Origin: JAFTYO01 sp045611785 | Lineage (GTDB): Bacteria > Pseudomonadota > Alphaproteobacteria > RF32 > CAG-239 | Direction of reading: 5' to 3' | Assembly: GCA_045611785.1 (NCBI GenBank) | Contig: JAZKXV010000002.1 | Location: 46,862-110,861 of the forward strand | DNA length: 64,000 bases | In this document: positions 24,178-33,620 of the stretch, one piece after another | Layout of the letters: each line of letters starts with the position of its first letter | Position numbering within the stretch: position 1 is the stretch's first letter | Translations under genes and position numbers: made by a program | Notes under the pieces: generated by a model | What the model was told of the DNA's origin: nothing | The model's input: the letters and a program-made list of their open reading frames with translations, nothing else | Databases searched by the model: none

Positions 24178-25545
24178 CTAATTAAACCAATTTATTAAAC
24201 GATTAACATTGCCTATCTCATAATACGAAATTGTATTAGACTTTTTATCTTTACCAAATGATGTAGGAACTATTGCATTAGAAAATCCAAGTTTACAAGC
24301 TTCTTTAAGCCTTAAAGTTGGCTGTGTTACCGCCCTTATTTCACCGGATAATCCGATTTCTCCAAACACAACCATATCTGCAGGTAAAGGCTTATTTGTT
24401 AAAGAAGATATAACAGCCATAGCCACAGCTAAATCTGCCGCCGGTTCCGAAATTTTTAATCCGCCTGCAATATTTAAATATACATCATGTGAACTAAAGT
24501 TCATTCCGCATCTGGCTTCTAATACTGCGAGAACCATAGCAAGTCTGTTAGAATCCCAGCCTACAACAGCTCTCTTTGGACTTGAATAACCGCTTTGGCT
24601 AACCAAAGCCTGAATTTCAACTAAAACAGGTCTTGAACCTTCTATACCGGCAAACACACAAGATCCTGAAACATTACCCTGACGTTCTGCCAAAAACAAT
24701 GCTGAGGGGTTTTCAACCTCAACCAGCCCCTTATCTTGCATTTCAAAAACGCCTATTTCATCTGTAGCACCATAACGATTTTTTACCGCACGCAAAATTC
24801 TAAAATGATGCCCCCTTTCGCCTTCAAAATACAAAACTGTATCTACCATATGTTCCAAAACTCTGGGACCTGCAATTGCACCTTGCTTTGTTACATGTCC
24901 TACCAAGAACAAAACAAATCCTTTGCGTTTAGCCAACTTTATTAACTCATACGCACAAGCTCTGACTTGAGCAACACTTCCAGGTGTAGATTCAACATTT
25001 TCAAGATACATTGTTTGAACAGAATCAATAATCACTACTGCGGGATTTGCTTTATCAAGAGTAGCAACAATATCTTTTACTTCTGTCGTACTTGCAAGTT
25101 TAACCGGAGATTGAGCCAAACCTAACCTTTGGGCTCTTATTCTAACCTGATCTATAGCTTCTTCACCTGATATATAAAAACATTCAAAAGATTTACTTAA
25201 ATTTGCAACACCTGCACAAACTTGCAACAACAATGTTGACTTACCTATACCCGGATCTCCACCAACCAAAATAGCTGAACCGGGAACTAAACCGCCACCG
25301 GTTACCCGGTCAATTTCTTTAATATTTGTTTTCAAACGTTCAAATGTTTGAGAACTGCCACTTAATGGAACAAAATCAATAATATCGCCGGGTTTCTTAT
25401 TAGGCAAAATTGAGAAGCCGCCACCTTGAACTTTTTCCTCTTCAATAGTATTCCATTCACCGCAAGAATCACATTTTCCTTGCCACTTAGGGTATACTGC
25501 GCCACATTGGCTGCAAACATATTCTATTGTTGTTTTTTTTGCCAT
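24178..25545 (-). CDS. radA: DNA repair protein RadA
   Basis: RecA-like ATPase that extends strand exchange during recombination. Order seen: C4 zinc finger (CSQCG...CDSCG, residues 11-31), Walker A GGDPGIGKST, the KNRYG motif unique to RadA, and the Lon-like C-terminal domain (GLKISEPAADLAVAMAVISS). 455 residues, normal. It starts 2 bp after the mlaF-like stop. Confidence 0.97.
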   Translation of the reverse strand: MAKKTTIEYVCSQCGAVYPKWQGKCDSCGEWNTIEEEKVQGGGFSILPNKKPGDIIDFVPLSGSSQTFERLKTNIKEIDRVTGGGLVPGSAILVGGDPGIGKSTLLLQVCAGVANLSKSFECFYISGEEAIDQVRIRAQRLGLAQSPVKLASTTEVKDIVATLDKANPAVVIIDSVQTMYLENVESTPGSVAQVRACAYELIKLAKRKGFVLFLVGHVTKQGAIAGPRVLEHMVDTVLYFEGERGHHFRILRAVKNRYGATDEIGVFEMQDKGLVEVENPSALFLAERQGNVSGSCVFAGIEGSRPVLVEIQALVSQSGYSSPKRAVVGWDSNRLAMVLAVLEARCGMNFSSHDVYLNIAGGLKISEPAADLAVAMAVISSLTNKPLPADMVVFGEIGLSGEIRAVTQPTLRLKEACKLGFSNAIVPTSFGKDKKSNTISYYEIGNVNRLINWFN

Positions 25546-25547
25546 TT

Positions 25548-26315
25548 TTAAACTTCCACTTTAATTGGTCCTTGAGAACAACCATTAATAAACTGTTGAA
25601 CATATGGATTATCTGTTTTATCCATTTCTTTAACAGTGCCTTGCCATATAATTTTGCCTTTATAAAGCATTGCTACTTTATCGGCAATTTTTCGAACAGA
25701 TGCCATATCATGCGTAATGGTCAATGTTGTAGCTCCTAATCCTTTTGCTGATTCGACAATTAAATCATTAATAACATCTGCCATTATTGGATCAAGTCCG
25801 GTTGTCGGTTCATCAAAAAATATAATTTCGGGTTTAGTAATAATAGCTCTTGCTAAACCAACTCTTTTCTGCATACCTCCGGATAATTCAGAAGGTGATA
25901 AATCTGCTACATCAGGTGCAAGCCCAACTTGTCTTAACACTCTTATTGCATCTAACTTGGCTTGTTCTCTGTTTGCTTTTTTATTTTCCAAAATTGAAAA
26001 AGCAACATTTTCCCACACAGATAAACTATCAAATAATGCGCCACCTTGAAATAACATACCCATTTTAGCGTGAAAATCTTTTAACTTATTTCCTTTTGCT
26101 CCAACTGTTTCCTGACCATCAATCTTTATTGAGCCCATATCTGGCATCAGCAAATTTTGAATACACTTAATTAAAACAGATTTTCCCGTGCCTGATCCTC
26201 CGATTACCACCAAAGATTTTCCGGCTTCAATATCTAAGTCTACACCATTTAATACGATTTTCTTTCCAAAAGATTTATGTAAATTACGAATAGAAATTTT
26301 AATATTTTTCTCCAT
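25548..26315 (-). CDS. mlaF: Mla-type phospholipid ABC transporter ATP-binding protein
   Basis: Powers phospholipid movement between membranes through the MlaFEDB complex. ABC signatures: Walker A GGSGTGKS, Q-loop MLFQGGALFDSL, LSGGMQKRVGLARA, Walker B IIFFDEPTTGLDP and the H-loop TITHDM. GGALFDSLSVWENV is typical of MlaF. 255 residues. Eleven bp after mlaE. mlaD does not follow; radA does. Confidence 0.93.
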   Translation of the reverse strand: MEKNIKISIRNLHKSFGKKIVLNGVDLDIEAGKSLVVIGGSGTGKSVLIKCIQNLLMPDMGSIKIDGQETVGAKGNKLKDFHAKMGMLFQGGALFDSLSVWENVAFSILENKKANREQAKLDAIRVLRQVGLAPDVADLSPSELSGGMQKRVGLARAIITKPEIIFFDEPTTGLDPIMADVINDLIVESAKGLGATTLTITHDMASVRKIADKVAMLYKGKIIWQGTVKEMDKTDNPYVQQFINGCSQGPIKVEV

Positions 26316-26326
26316 ATTAACCTCAC

Positions 26327-27136
26327 CTATTTAGAAAAGAAAACTTCCGTCAAAATGTAATTGAATATCAAAATAAGTATAGATGCAGAAACAACAGCGT
26401 TTGTTGTTGCTTCACCAACACCTTGTGCACCGCCTTTTGATTTATATCCGTTATAACATCCCATCAAAGAAATAATAAAACCAAAAACAGCAGCTTTTGT
26501 AAGACCTGAAACTATATCTACTGCTTCCATGTTTTCAAAAGTAGAATTAATATAGTTTGCCGGATTAAAACCCAATTTAAATACACCGACAACATAACCT
26601 CCGAATATACCTATTACATCGCCAATTAAAACCAAAATAGGCAACACAATCACACCCGCCCACAAGCGAGGTGCTACTAAATATTTAAATGGATTTGTAG
26701 ATAATGTAACCAATGCATCGATTTGTTCTGTAACTCTCATTGTACCGATTTCCGCAGCCATTGCAGCACCAATTCGACCAGCAACCATAAGTGCTGACAA
26801 TACCGGAGCCAATTCACGTGTAACCGAAATCAACACCACAGATGCAACAGCGCTCTCTGCTCCAAAACGAGCAAATCCTGAATAACTTTGCAATGCAATC
26901 ACCATACCTGCAAAAATTGTCGTCAGCCCGACAACCGGTAAAGAATAAAAACCCATATCCAACAATTGTCGAACAAAATTTTTCAAATAAAACGGCGGAG
27001 TAAAACAATGATACAATGCCTTAACAACAAAGTTTGTTAATTCCCCCAACCTGATAACAAATTTTACTAAGGGCTTACCTAATGCTCTTAAAAAATTTTC
27101 CATTTGCTTTTGTCTGTTTACTGGTTTTGCCGGCAT
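26327..27136 (-). CDS. mlaE: Mla-type ABC transporter permease
   Basis: MlaE-family permease with about five to six membrane segments and the family core ELAPVLSALMVAGRIGAAMAAEIGTM with the EQIDAL coupling motif, and GYKSKGGAQGVGEATT near the end. 269 residues. Pairs with the adjacent mlaF. The substrate-binding partner MlaC is encoded 30 kb away (56362-57021) and no MlaD is in this window. Confidence 0.93.
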   Translation of the reverse strand: MPAKPVNRQKQMENFLRALGKPLVKFVIRLGELTNFVVKALYHCFTPPFYLKNFVRQLLDMGFYSLPVVGLTTIFAGMVIALQSYSGFARFGAESAVASVVLISVTRELAPVLSALMVAGRIGAAMAAEIGTMRVTEQIDALVTLSTNPFKYLVAPRLWAGVIVLPILVLIGDVIGIFGGYVVGVFKLGFNPANYINSTFENMEAVDIVSGLTKAAVFGFIISLMGCYNGYKSKGGAQGVGEATTNAVVSASILILIFNYILTEVFFSK

Positions 27137-27185
27137 ATTATTATCCCTTTCTTAAATCAATAAGCGCATTGTATGGCTTTTCGGA

Positions 27186-27626
27186 CTATTTTTCAAGATT
27201 AGCTTTTAATTTTATAACAACCTTATCAACAGCAGAAACTTCAAAAGGATACAAATATAACAGCGGTATGCTAATTCCATTTATTTCATAAAACCGCTCA
27301 ATAGGCATTCTCTCTACTTGTTGCATATCGCTTACTAAATTTACAACTAATTTTATTTCACTTTTTTCGATACAATCTTGTTTTATAATTCCGACTCCTC
27401 TAACCTCCAACAACCCTTTAATTTCTTGAGGTTGAGTTGCAAAAAGCTTTCCTTGTTCCTCATAAACATCTGTTCTGTCATCAGAAACCAAAATTGCATT
27501 TTTATATTCAATTAAACGTAACGCTAAATCAGATTTTCCGGAACCAGATTTTCCTATTATAAGTATCCCTTGTGACTGTATATCCACACACGTTGCATAT
27601 ATATTATTTTTTATCATACACATCAT
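27186..27626 (-). CDS. hprK: short HPr kinase/phosphorylase (alphaproteobacterial form)
   Basis: Phosphorylates HPr of the nitrogen/carbon PTS regulatory chain. Only the C-terminal catalytic domain is present, as usual in alphaproteobacteria: Walker A GKSGSGKS (25-32), LVSDDRTDVY, and the EVRGVGI signature. 146 residues. Its start overlaps the end of tsaE by 23 bp. No ptsH or EIIA gene is nearby. Several ATGs lie at the start (27626, 27623, 27617) and none has a strong ribosome site, consistent with coupling to tsaE. Confidence 0.93.
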   Translation of the reverse strand: MMCMIKNNIYATCVDIQSQGILIIGKSGSGKSDLALRLIEYKNAILVSDDRTDVYEEQGKLFATQPQEIKGLLEVRGVGIIKQDCIEKSEIKLVVNLVSDMQQVERMPIERFYEINGISIPLLYLYPFEVSAVDKVVIKLKANLEK

Positions 27627-28089
27627 CCGGTTGTCTAAGAGATTTTAATAAGCGATCTTGCTTTTCTTTTGAATCAACTTCTATTTCAAATCGCCGAACA
27701 TCATTTTCTACAACACTGATATGTACCTTAAAACAATTTGTAGGCAAATAGGCACCCATTTTTTCAGGCCACTCAATTAAGCAAACTCCATTATACATGG
27801 CTTCTTCAATATTAAGTTCCCAAACTTCTTCTGCTGATTTTAAACGATACAAATCATAATGGTATATATCAAAATCTTCAGCTTCATATATTTGAACCAA
27901 AGTAAAAGTAGGGCTTGGAACTTCTTGAACAGATGTCAGTTTTTTAATGAAAGCTCGGCTCCAAACACTTTTACCAACGCCAAGTGTTCCAAATAATGCC
28001 CAAACATCTGAAACTTTAACAATTTCAGATAAGGCTTGGGCTAAACTCTCTGTATCAGCTAATGTATTGCAATCGTACCTGTATATCAT
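27604..28089 (-). CDS. tsaE: tRNA threonylcarbamoyladenosine biosynthesis ATPase TsaE
   Basis: Works with TsaB and TsaD to make t6A37 in tRNAs. Walker A GTLGVGKS (34-41), SPTF threonine loop, then the IYHYDLYRL and LIEWPEK motifs. 161 residues. The start overlaps the nuclease-like gene stop (ATGA) and the end overlaps hprK, so the three genes are translationally linked. Confidence 0.96.
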   Translation of the reverse strand: MIYRYDCNTLADTESLAQALSEIVKVSDVWALFGTLGVGKSVWSRAFIKKLTSVQEVPSPTFTLVQIYEAEDFDIYHYDLYRLKSAEEVWELNIEEAMYNGVCLIEWPEKMGAYLPTNCFKVHISVVENDVRRFEIEVDSKEKQDRLLKSLRQPDDVYDKK

Positions 28090-29150
28090 ATTCCAAACAT
28101 GTTTTTCTTCTTTTTGTTAGAAATAATTTTTATTTTAGCTTTTCTGTTTTGCATTTTACGCCAATCCCACGGCATATAAAATTGGCCTTGCCATAAACCA
28201 CGACGTTGATCTCTTGCTTGCATTTCATATGGGTAATAAATGTCTGTAACATTCATATTTGCAACAGCCCATCCTGCATTAACTAAAGCCGCTCCTATAT
28301 CATATTGACCATAAGAACAAGTTCCTTCCATGTCACCTTTTGTGTTTTGACGAACAACATGGCATTCTAACTCATTTTCACCAATCCAGTTTTTTAACCA
28401 CAAAGCAGCTTCTCTTCCACAGTTATATGAACGTCCGGTCTTGTTAGCACATGTTTGGTTAGATTCCGGAGCATCAATACCATATAATCTGAAATATTTA
28501 CCATACATAATTAAGGTATCTGCATTAACAACTCTTACCGAACCATAAACCACCGGATAGTCATTCGGATTAAAAGCTTTTTGTTGTTGCTGATTCTTTT
28601 TACCTGACAAAGAAGACATAACTGTCTGAAGCAATCCTCCGCTTTCTGCTGGTTCTTCTTGTACGACCTCTTTTTGTACTTTAGGTGCTGTATCCTCAAA
28701 CAATACCGGACTTGAAGGCTCTTCGGCAGCCTTGTTATTTTGTTTTAAAGAAAAGTCTGCACTAAATTTACCGGTATTATCATTTTCCGGCAAAGCCTCC
28801 GCCGGTGCTGCCTGAGTATCATTATTTGGCATTTGTTCTGATGCAACCGTCGTTTTTTCTCGACCTATAAACTTCATAATAGCTTGTCCCACACCTTCAA
28901 TTCCGTTATTAAACAGGCCTAAAGAATACATCATAAAAAGCACTATTGCGGATAAAATTAAAAATGAAGGTAAGCAGCCCATTCCTTTCCACACCATTCT
29001 GCCGAATACATACAAAATTACAAGACCAATAATAAGCCCAATAAAGCCCATACCTTGCATTATTAAACTATTACTTTGAGTTCCGGCACCGCCTAAAGAA
29101 AACAATAACAAAAAGCCTAAGCCTAAAAAAACTTTCTTCATAAACAACAT
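28086..29150 (-). CDS. membrane-anchored staphylococcal-nuclease-like protein
   Basis: 354 residues: two or three N-terminal membrane segments (about 5-22, 31-50, 60-80), a long low-complexity Pro/Glu/Gln linker (about 100-195) and an SNase (TNase, PF00565) domain from about 198. FRLYGIDAPE supplies the metal and catalytic Arg221, Asp226 and Glu229. The third catalytic position, Arg87 of staphylococcal nuclease in YGR, reads KGD (Asp273), so cleavage may be impaired. The domain also carries extra cysteines (Cys234, Cys244, Cys263, Cys278), suggesting a disulfide-bonded periplasmic fold. AGGA lies 6 nt before the ATG at 29150. Confidence 0.85.
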   Translation of the reverse strand: MLFMKKVFLGLGFLLLFSLGGAGTQSNSLIMQGMGFIGLIIGLVILYVFGRMVWKGMGCLPSFLILSAIVLFMMYSLGLFNNGIEGVGQAIMKFIGREKTTVASEQMPNNDTQAAPAEALPENDNTGKFSADFSLKQNNKAAEEPSSPVLFEDTAPKVQKEVVQEEPAESGGLLQTVMSSLSGKKNQQQQKAFNPNDYPVVYGSVRVVNADTLIMYGKYFRLYGIDAPESNQTCANKTGRSYNCGREAALWLKNWIGENELECHVVRQNTKGDMEGTCSYGQYDIGAALVNAGWAVANMNVTDIYYPYEMQARDQRRGLWQGQFYMPWDWRKMQNRKAKIKIISNKKKKNMFGI

Positions 29151-29215
29151 AGCGCATCCTTGAATATAATAAATTTTTGTTTATTAGAACACATAAAAAA
29201 TTATATTGCAATATT

Positions 29216-30898
29216 TTATTGATACAACTTGGGTAAAGGTATTTTATTATTTGTTTTTACCTTATTTTTTTTTGTGATTTTTTTATATGCTGTAACAAAT
29301 GCATCCGCATCCCAATTTGTAACATCTTTCTGACTATAAAGTTTTTCCATTAGCAAATTAAGTTGTTTAGAAAAGTCTTCATCATCTATTGCTATGGCTA
29401 TATCTTTTAATGTGCAAATATTTTTATTCGGATAAATTTTTGCCGCCCATGAAATTAAAGCAACACTTAAATCTTTATATTCATTTGCATAAGCTTTTTT
29501 TACTATCAAATCCGAATTTCCATATGTTTTAGTTTTTTTAGCGCTTTTATATGTTTTATTAAACTTAAACATATAAAAACCAAATAAAATACCGACAACA
29601 AAAACACCTATTAACAAAGCCATTACTTGCAATAGTGTAAAACCTCTCTGCTCTATAGTTTGTGTTTGCGCCAAAACTTGTTCTTGCGGAGCCGCTTCAG
29701 TATTTTGCTTTAAGTTAGGATTCTTTTTTACAAATATTTTTTGCTCTTTAATTTCTGCTTTTTCTATTTTTCCGGTCTCTATATTAAACCAGTCTACACT
29801 GATAGATGGCAATATTAATTCACCTGAACGTTCCGGAATATATACATTGACAACCTTTTGCATAGCTACCGGCTCGTTTTCAAACAACTCATTTGATCTT
29901 ATACTTTTTTGAGGATATTGCTTTAAAAAGTCTGCATTTTTAAAACTAATTTCCGGCAATTGCGTATCAATAACACCAACAGCTGTCATGACAATTTCCC
30001 GATTAAACGCTTCGCCTTCAACAAATTCCACATTATCGTCAAACTCGGCTTTTATTTCTACCTTTTTAGCAGGAAGCCACCATTTTCCCGGATAATCTGA
30101 CGGCACTGGTCTTATATTTATACTTTTTACCGAAGATATCAAATTTATAGGTTCTTCAAAACCAAAAGAAGTCGGCATACCAACGTTTAATCTGAATATA
30201 TTTCCGGTAAAGATACCTCCTCCATCATTAGAAATTTTATATCCGTTAAACCTTACAGCAGGGATTTTTAACTCACCGCTTTTTTGTGCAAATAAGATAT
30301 ATTTAAATCTTATTTCCCTAACATTAACTCCATTAACATATTTTGAAACAACATCAGGATTACCTAAACTCTTTATTATCCAGTCATCGCTATTATCAAA
30401 AACAGGTTCTCCTCCCTGTAAGCCTCCGATATCAGTAATAATAACATCGCAAGGTATTTGCTCTTGAACATACCATTCTTCGCTGTCATCGACCTCTGTT
30501 CTGATTGAATATTTTGGGGTATCTGACATATTAGAAGTATCAGTTCCTGTTGGTAAAACATTAATACTTACCTCATTAGAAATATCATTACCAACCCTAA
30601 CAGACGGAATTTTCTGTTTTCCTTCATTAAGTGCCGATAATCCTATTTGCCACTTAGTTGTACTTGTCCTTTCTCCGTTAACCACATAAGTGCTTTTTGA
30701 AACAGAATTAGAATAAACCTTAAAATTCGGAGATAAAGCGCTTAAATCAGGACGCTCATTTACATTTTCATCGGCAGTTAAAGTAAATACAAAAACCTCA
30801 TCTTGCGACACAATATTTTTATTAACCGTAGCTTCTATATTTGCTGCAAAAACATTGAAACTAAAAATCATACTTATAATAAAAACGATTTTTTTCAT
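29216..30898 (-). CDS. batD: BatD-family membrane protein
   Basis: BatD (oxygen tolerance family, PF13584): signal peptide ending VFAA, several immunoglobulin-like beta domains (about 20-390), one membrane segment at about 424-446 and a cytoplasmic tail with a helical domain. 560 residues. It ends the Bat operon, 1 bp after batB. The family is thought to build an envelope complex with BatA and BatB; precise biochemistry is unsettled. Confidence 0.88.
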   Translation of the reverse strand: MKKIVFIISMIFSFNVFAANIEATVNKNIVSQDEVFVFTLTADENVNERPDLSALSPNFKVYSNSVSKSTYVVNGERTSTTKWQIGLSALNEGKQKIPSVRVGNDISNEVSINVLPTGTDTSNMSDTPKYSIRTEVDDSEEWYVQEQIPCDVIITDIGGLQGGEPVFDNSDDWIIKSLGNPDVVSKYVNGVNVREIRFKYILFAQKSGELKIPAVRFNGYKISNDGGGIFTGNIFRLNVGMPTSFGFEEPINLISSVKSINIRPVPSDYPGKWWLPAKKVEIKAEFDDNVEFVEGEAFNREIVMTAVGVIDTQLPEISFKNADFLKQYPQKSIRSNELFENEPVAMQKVVNVYIPERSGELILPSISVDWFNIETGKIEKAEIKEQKIFVKKNPNLKQNTEAAPQEQVLAQTQTIEQRGFTLLQVMALLIGVFVVGILFGFYMFKFNKTYKSAKKTKTYGNSDLIVKKAYANEYKDLSVALISWAAKIYPNKNICTLKDIAIAIDDEDFSKQLNLLMEKLYSQKDVTNWDADAFVTAYKKITKKNKVKTNNKIPLPKLYQ

Positions 30899-30899
30899 T

Positions 30900-32618
30900 T
30901 TAATCTCCGTATCTTTTCTTTAAATATTCTTGTTGTATAAAAGCACGCAACAAGCCTCCTTTATCGTCTGGTATTTCTCTGAAACGTTGAACTTTTGCCT
31001 GCACTTCTTCATCATATTTTTCATCTTTATCGCCTTGTTTTGCTTGTGCTTTAGGAACTTTCTGTTCTTGCATGCTTTGATTTTGCTCTTTATTTTGCTT
31101 ATTATCCATATTGTCTTTTGAGTTATCTTTACTTTGCTTATCCTCTTGCTCTTCTTCAGCCTGAGCTTGTGCCATCATATTTTCTGCTTTTGCTTCTTGA
31201 TTATCATTATTTTCTTCTTGATTTTGCTCTTGTTCAGATGCTTGAGACTGATTATTTTGCTCTTGCTCGCTCTCTTGATTCTGATCATTATTTTTTTGGT
31301 TTTGATCTTTATTTTGCTTATTATCATTTTTCTGGTTCTTAGAATTATTTTGCTGCTGCTTTTTTAAATATTCTAAATTAAAAGCAGCATCTTCATGCTT
31401 AGGATTTTCTTGCAATACCTCTTCATATTTTTTTATTGCTTCATCAATTTGACCTGATTTAGCCAAAGCATTAGCATAATTATACTTTGATTCTATATCT
31501 GTTTTATCAGCAAACATTTTAGCAGCATTCTCATAATCTCCCGCTTTATATAAAGAAACACCTTTCCAATCAGTTTGCTTAAATTTTTGTGCCGCAGTTT
31601 TATAATCTTTTCTTTCAAATTTTTTCATAGCCTCATAATTATCGCTAAACAAAAAACCTGCCGAAGCATCTAAACTGAAAGCAATCAAAATAATAATAGC
31701 CAACATTCCTTTTCTGAAAAAGTTTAAGCAACATAACATTGGAATAAATAATAAAAACCAACCAAAATCAAGCCACTCTGCTGTTTTATTTTTACTTTTC
31801 CTATAATTCTCTTTTTTACCTGCAATATCTTTTACCAAATTTTGCATATCCTGACCAACTTGCATATATATCCCTTTACCATCTTTAGCTATTGTTTCAA
31901 GTTTTGAGTTTTTCTGATTGTTTATATTTACGACATTTATAAAAACCCCTGCTTGAACAGATTTTAATGTTTCTTGTACCGAAGCATTAAAACTTGCACC
32001 TGCATCAGATGTAAACAATACAATGTTTCCATTTTCATAGCCGGAACCTTTAATTTTTTTAACAGCTAACTCTATCGCTCTATCTAGTCTGTCGCCATTT
32101 GTCGGCATTATATCTGCATTAACAGATTCCAGCAAATTTATCACAATTTCATGATCTGTAGATAGCGGAGAAATCAAAAATGGCTCATCTGTATAAACAA
32201 TTAATCCGCTTTCAGAAGATTTCAATTGTTTTAAAAATTGCGATATTTCCATTTTTGCTCTATCTAATCTGCTCGGTTTAATATCCGTATTAAGCATATC
32301 TGTTGATAAATTCAAAAGTATCATAACCGGTTGTTGATTATTAATGGCAGAGGTTTCAATCTTTTTCCAAGAAGGTCCGCTTGCCGCGATGACCGCACTT
32401 AACAACCCTAAATACATAAAAAGCACCCCAATTTTTCGCTTTGAGCTTGTACCTTTAATTAATAAAAATTTTAACAGATTTTTATCACAAACTTTTTCCC
32501 AACTACTAAGATTTGCATCATTTTTAAAAACATAAAAATAAAATAAAATCGGAATAAGTAAAAATGATAAAACCCAAGGGCGCAAAAAATGAAAATTGCT
32601 AACAAACTCTTCCAACAT
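30900..32618 (-). CDS. batB: BatB/BatC fusion: VWA domain protein with TPR tail
   Basis: Two N-terminal membrane segments, a von Willebrand A domain (about 95-260), two further membrane segments (about 287-325), TPR repeats (about 330-415, AKSGQIDEAIKKYEEVLQ) and a Gln/Asn/Glu/Lys-rich low-complexity tail (about 416-540) before a short ordered end. BatB and BatC are fused here. The metal-binding MIDAS motif DxSxS is changed: Asn103-Leu-Ser-Thr-Asp107, with Asp to Asn and Ser to Asp, so divalent metal binding may be altered. It starts right after the batA stop. Confidence 0.9.
   Translation of the reverse strand: MLEEFVSNFHFLRPWVLSFLLIPILFYFYVFKNDANLSSWEKVCDKNLLKFLLIKGTSSKRKIGVLFMYLGLLSAVIAASGPSWKKIETSAINNQQPVMILLNLSTDMLNTDIKPSRLDRAKMEISQFLKQLKSSESGLIVYTDEPFLISPLSTDHEIVINLLESVNADIMPTNGDRLDRAIELAVKKIKGSGYENGNIVLFTSDAGASFNASVQETLKSVQAGVFINVVNINNQKNSKLETIAKDGKGIYMQVGQDMQNLVKDIAGKKENYRKSKNKTAEWLDFGWFLLFIPMLCCLNFFRKGMLAIIILIAFSLDASAGFLFSDNYEAMKKFERKDYKTAAQKFKQTDWKGVSLYKAGDYENAAKMFADKTDIESKYNYANALAKSGQIDEAIKKYEEVLQENPKHEDAAFNLEYLKKQQQNNSKNQKNDNKQNKDQNQKNNDQNQESEQEQNNQSQASEQEQNQEENNDNQEAKAENMMAQAQAEEEQEDKQSKDNSKDNMDNKQNKEQNQSMQEQKVPKAQAKQGDKDEKYDEEVQAKVQRFREIPDDKGGLLRAFIQQEYLKKRYGD
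31040..31370 (-). repeat. low-complexity Gln/Asn/Glu-coding tract in batB
   Basis: CAA/AAT/GAA/AAA-rich coding sequence without a fixed repeat unit. On the opposite strand it makes long Leu/Ile-rich open frames that are artefacts. Confidence 0.8.
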
Positions 32619-33620
32619 CTAATGTCTCCTATATCTGTACATTAACACAGATGCCAACAAAAATGCAGCTAACAACGGAATATAAAACAATTCATTACGT
32701 GGATAAATATAGTTTTGCTCAACATCTACAGGTTCTAAAGTATCAATTGCTTTATATACATCAACAAGCGATTGCAAACTATCTGCTCTAAAATATCTGC
32801 CTTTTGTTTCGTCAGCCAATATCTGCAAACTTTTTTCATCTAAATTAGACACTATATTTCCAAAGAAAGCACTGGCAATTGAGGCAAATCCGCTTCCGCC
32901 TACGCCTATAGTATAAACTTTTATTCCCTCATTTTTTGCCATCAAAATTGCCTGTGGCAAACTCAAACTACCATCATTATTTTCACCATCGGTAAGTAAA
33001 ATAATTATCTTATTATTTACATCTTCTGTGCTGTTCTTTAAGGTTTTTAGAGCTAAAGCCAAAGCGTCGCCTATTGCTGTAGAGTTTCCGGCCATTCCGG
33101 CTTGCATTGACCACAAAATTTCTTGAATACTGTTTCTGTCGTAAGTTAATGGTGCTTGCAGATATGCTCTGGTTCCAAACAAAATCAAGCCAAGCCTGTC
33201 GCTAACTCTTCTGTTAACAAAATCTGATACTACAGCTCTTACTGCTCCAAATCTGCTCAAAGCTCTACCTTGAAACACAAAATCATCTTCAAGCATTGAT
33301 GTTGATATATCCGTTACCAATAATACATCTCTTGATTTACCTTCCAATCTTATAGGTTCTCCAATTTGAACCGGACGCATAACAGACAGTACCAACAATA
33401 TCCATACAAAAAACACATACCACCATTTAACCGATACAAAGCCGTTTGATTTTAATATACCATGCCCTTTTGAACCTATTGTTTCGATATTTTTAAGGTC
33501 TTGAACAAACGGAACACTTAATGCATCTCCATACATACCCTTTACTGAAGGTAAAATATATTTTACCAAAAAAGGAAGTATTAAAAGTATCAATAAATAA
33601 GGATACTCAAAACTTATCAT
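32619..33620 (-). CDS. batA: BatA-family VWA membrane protein
   Basis: Membrane segment(s) near the N terminus (about 5-23, 65-82), a VWA domain with an intact MIDAS (Asp-Ile-Ser-Thr-Ser-Met, near residue 104 with this start) and LTDGENNDGS, and a C-terminal membrane anchor. The start is ATG 33620: AGGAG lies 7 nt upstream and the ATGA overlaps the stop of the DUF4381 gene; the longer frame from TTG 33638 has no ribosome site. 333 residues. Confidence 0.93.
   Translation of the reverse strand: MISFEYPYLLILLILPFLVKYILPSVKGMYGDALSVPFVQDLKNIETIGSKGHGILKSNGFVSVKWWYVFFVWILLVLSVMRPVQIGEPIRLEGKSRDVLLVTDISTSMLEDDFVFQGRALSRFGAVRAVVSDFVNRRVSDRLGLILFGTRAYLQAPLTYDRNSIQEILWSMQAGMAGNSTAIGDALALALKTLKNSTEDVNNKIIILLTDGENNDGSLSLPQAILMAKNEGIKVYTIGVGGSGFASIASAFFGNIVSNLDEKSLQILADETKGRYFRADSLQSLVDVYKAIDTLEPVDVEQNYIYPRNELFYIPLLAAFLLASVLMYRYRRH

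Noticed and set aside
30376..30561. Open frame on minus inside batD in another frame
   Set aside because: Fully contained in a well-supported gene, with no ribosome site or recognisable features.
31118..31367. Two long Leu/Ile-rich open frames on plus
   Set aside because: They are the antisense image of the Gln/Asn/Glu-rich tail of batB (CAA/AAT/GAA codons read as TTG/ATT/TTC) and have no start signals.
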